Assembly: GCA_039193195.1 (NCBI GenBank)
Contig: JBCCWS010000006.1
Location: forward strand, 62,001-126,000
Source: Pseudomonadota bacterium
GTDB lineage: Bacteria > Pseudomonadota > Gammaproteobacteria > Steroidobacterales > JBCBZW01
Direction of reading: 5' to 3'
DNA length: 64,000 nt
Shown: piece by piece, positions 63,801 to 64,000 of the stretch
Numbering within the stretch: the first letter of the stretch is position 1
Layout of the letters: each line of letters begins with the position of its first letter
The notes under the pieces: generated by a model
What the model saw: only the letters and a program-made list of their open reading frames with translations
What the model was told of the DNA's origin: nothing
The model's database searches: none
Translations under genes and position numbers: made by a program

Positions 63801-64000
63801 CAAGAAAGCCAGCTTGCCCGCGCCGGTGCCCGTGCGCACGCGGCCGCGCCAGGCGCCGCTGGTGCGCGTCCCCGCGACGGCGGCACGCAGCGCTGCGGCC
63901 AGTTCGGCACCATCGTGGGCCGTCGCAGCGATCCGCTCTACGCCGCGGTCGCGACCCGTCCAGGCCGTGCGTGCCAGCGTGGCGAGTTGATCGGGCCTCG
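60825..64000 (-). CDS. PKS-0 (partial): AT-KR-ACP visible, KS presumably upstream of window
   Basis: The frame stays open to the right edge; the residues before the in-frame GTG at 63839 (DQLATLARTAW, GVERIAATAHDGAE) are a normal KS-AT linker, so the true start and the KS lie off-window. AT: LYPGQGTAWAGMG, GHSVGELTAAW, HAFHSPL (malonyl-type). The KR region has a catalytic-type FADYAAANAY, but its nucleotide-binding loop reads GALTTGLG instead of TGGxGxxG (62046-62080). ACP with LGGTSLAAVR near 61110-61150. The acidic C-terminal tail (LLSAVEQLSDDEA) resembles those of PKS-1 and PKS-2. It is the first visible gene of the operon in transcription order and probably feeds NRPS-1. Confidence 0.88.
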   Translation of the reverse strand, partial: RPDQLATLARTAWTGRDRGVERIAATAHDGAELAAALRAAVAGTRTSGAWRGRVRTGTGAGKLAFLYPGQGTAWAGMGLHLREHEPAFRDALARCEAVLGRRAVLDPSAIGEDTPIDTGALQPALFAFQVAMTELFRSRGVVPDFVLGHSVGELTAAWAADVLDLEDAARLVLVRADQLSALPAGGKMVAVVQDPRAVEAAVRQVGGTVAVAVYNGPRQVVISGADDDVDRVLAVLGCEDTRTLAVSHAFHSPLMAPAADALREAVASIKFRPPRTPLVSSRTGQLAGSEVGQPEHWVRQLLEPVRFTDAVDALWMAGTQEFVEIGPGSALTGLVGEILSDDAQVLAVSAASKRRGEAVSVLDAVAALSVRRADRDLSPWLGEGPRSADAPRTPLQRTRFWPEPVPAAQAAPATTGPDRESSRPPVTEWGWTPSFRRLPPAPWMTPSSDLLLVLEGERTESVLELLDLAKQPAKRCTFASLEALLAAEEGTGTTHLVVAPPADDDRQWAAQVAQVLAGSPRAVTLTLLTAGAYEVTGLERLDPTAAAAAAAAAVLGQEFDIPIRIVDLDAGVVPQAQPLAYALRPIAAEDAGSEAPRAVAFRGPHRWALTHVPAPLDGRWLQADGASGAPPVAAAPARAVAVVGALTTGLGERIARFLVVCGVQRVVLIGPSSEASGSANEADARAVNDGQAQAVERLRQLAGDPDRIVSLSADVGDRTQLRQAIDAAEHAHGRLQAVIHAGATGRPEIARLLMQAPQVATHRVLRERIDGMPALAHALEGRSPAYVLVITSLSAHVGGVGFADYAAANAYAESYVRQHAANTGAPWFSVGFEALADELGDEVARLEEGELLRQSALTEEELQAAFSRLIPVDGADTVVPQGERSMLVMPTPAPERIARAFAPAPRPSGTITADALERPIRAARDDVERAIIAIWEEFLPGGAIGVDDDFFALGGTSLAAVRIMTQIKTEFAVDLPLEALLGSEPTVATVAEGVRQQLATRDAAASDGTRHATHGDSVESLASADVAADPELEALLSAVEQLSDDEAQAAIVTKDIN

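Noticed and set aside
1-64000. CRISPR arrays, tRNA/rRNA genes, insertion sequences, integrases
   Set aside because: None seen by eye; the repeated sequence present is explained by homologous NRPS/PKS domains.

Overview
The window is dominated by one very long, minus-strand, high-GC (about 67% in sampled rows) modular megasynthase operon, from 5421 out past the right edge (more than 58 kb). It encodes a lipopeptide-type hybrid of nonribosomal peptide synthetases (NRPS) and polyketide synthases (PKS). The left flank (1-4083) has lower GC (about 55% in a sampled row) and carries an unrelated TIR / WD40-propeller gene pair. Base composition, Sec-type leader, PvdE/SyrD-type exporter, MbtH protein and SyrP/TauD hydroxylases suggest a Gram-negative bacterium, probably a proteobacterium. 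I cannot name the genus.

Layout, left to right: (i) a secreted WD40 double-propeller protein running off the left edge (1-2939, -) and a TIR / membrane helix / DUF4384 protein (3040-4083, -). (ii) A 588-bp non-coding gap, then a siderophore-interacting FAD reductase (4672-5403, +), convergent with the operon. (iii) The megasynthase operon on the minus strand, which in transcription order runs: PKS-0 (partial; AT-KR-ACP visible), a MupA-type luciferase-like monooxygenase, NRPS-1 (C-A-nMT-T-C-C*-A-T), PKS-2 (KS-AT-KR-ACP), NRPS-2 (C-A-T-C), a free-standing TauD/SyrP-type hydroxylase, NRPS-3 (C*-A-T-C-A-T-C-TauD), NRPS-4 (C*-A-T-KS-AT-ACP-C/E*), NRPS-5 (C-A-T-C*-aminotransferase), MbtH, a cyclic-peptide/siderophore-type ABC exporter, and PKS-1 (FAAL-ACP-KS-AT-DH-cMT-ER-KR-ACP). 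C* marks a condensation-family domain lacking the catalytic second His of HHxxxDG. Seven of the gene junctions are 4-bp ATGA/GTGA stop-start overlaps.

Hand-read adenylation codes suggest Leu-like (with N-methylation), Lys-like, Gly, Asp, Gly, Asp and Pro-like substrates. Each Asp module is immediately preceded by a TauD hydroxylase and a C* domain. The segment C-A(Gly)-T-C-TauD-C*-A(Asp)-T occurs twice in tandem (about 9 kb each): once split into separate genes around TauD, once with TauD fused. Together with the adjacent siderophore reductase, the PvdE-like exporter and the fatty-acyl-AMP ligase loader, this points to an acylated beta-hydroxyaspartate peptide, most likely an amphiphilic siderophore. 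A calcium-binding lipopeptide is the main alternative. The FAAL loading enzyme is encoded last, no thioesterase or reductase release domain is present in the window, and the aminotransferase sits unusually at the C-terminus of the last NRPS. The recurring association of His-less C domains with tailoring enzymes is the most unusual feature of the cluster.

All substrate codes and family names were read by eye, without database searches.
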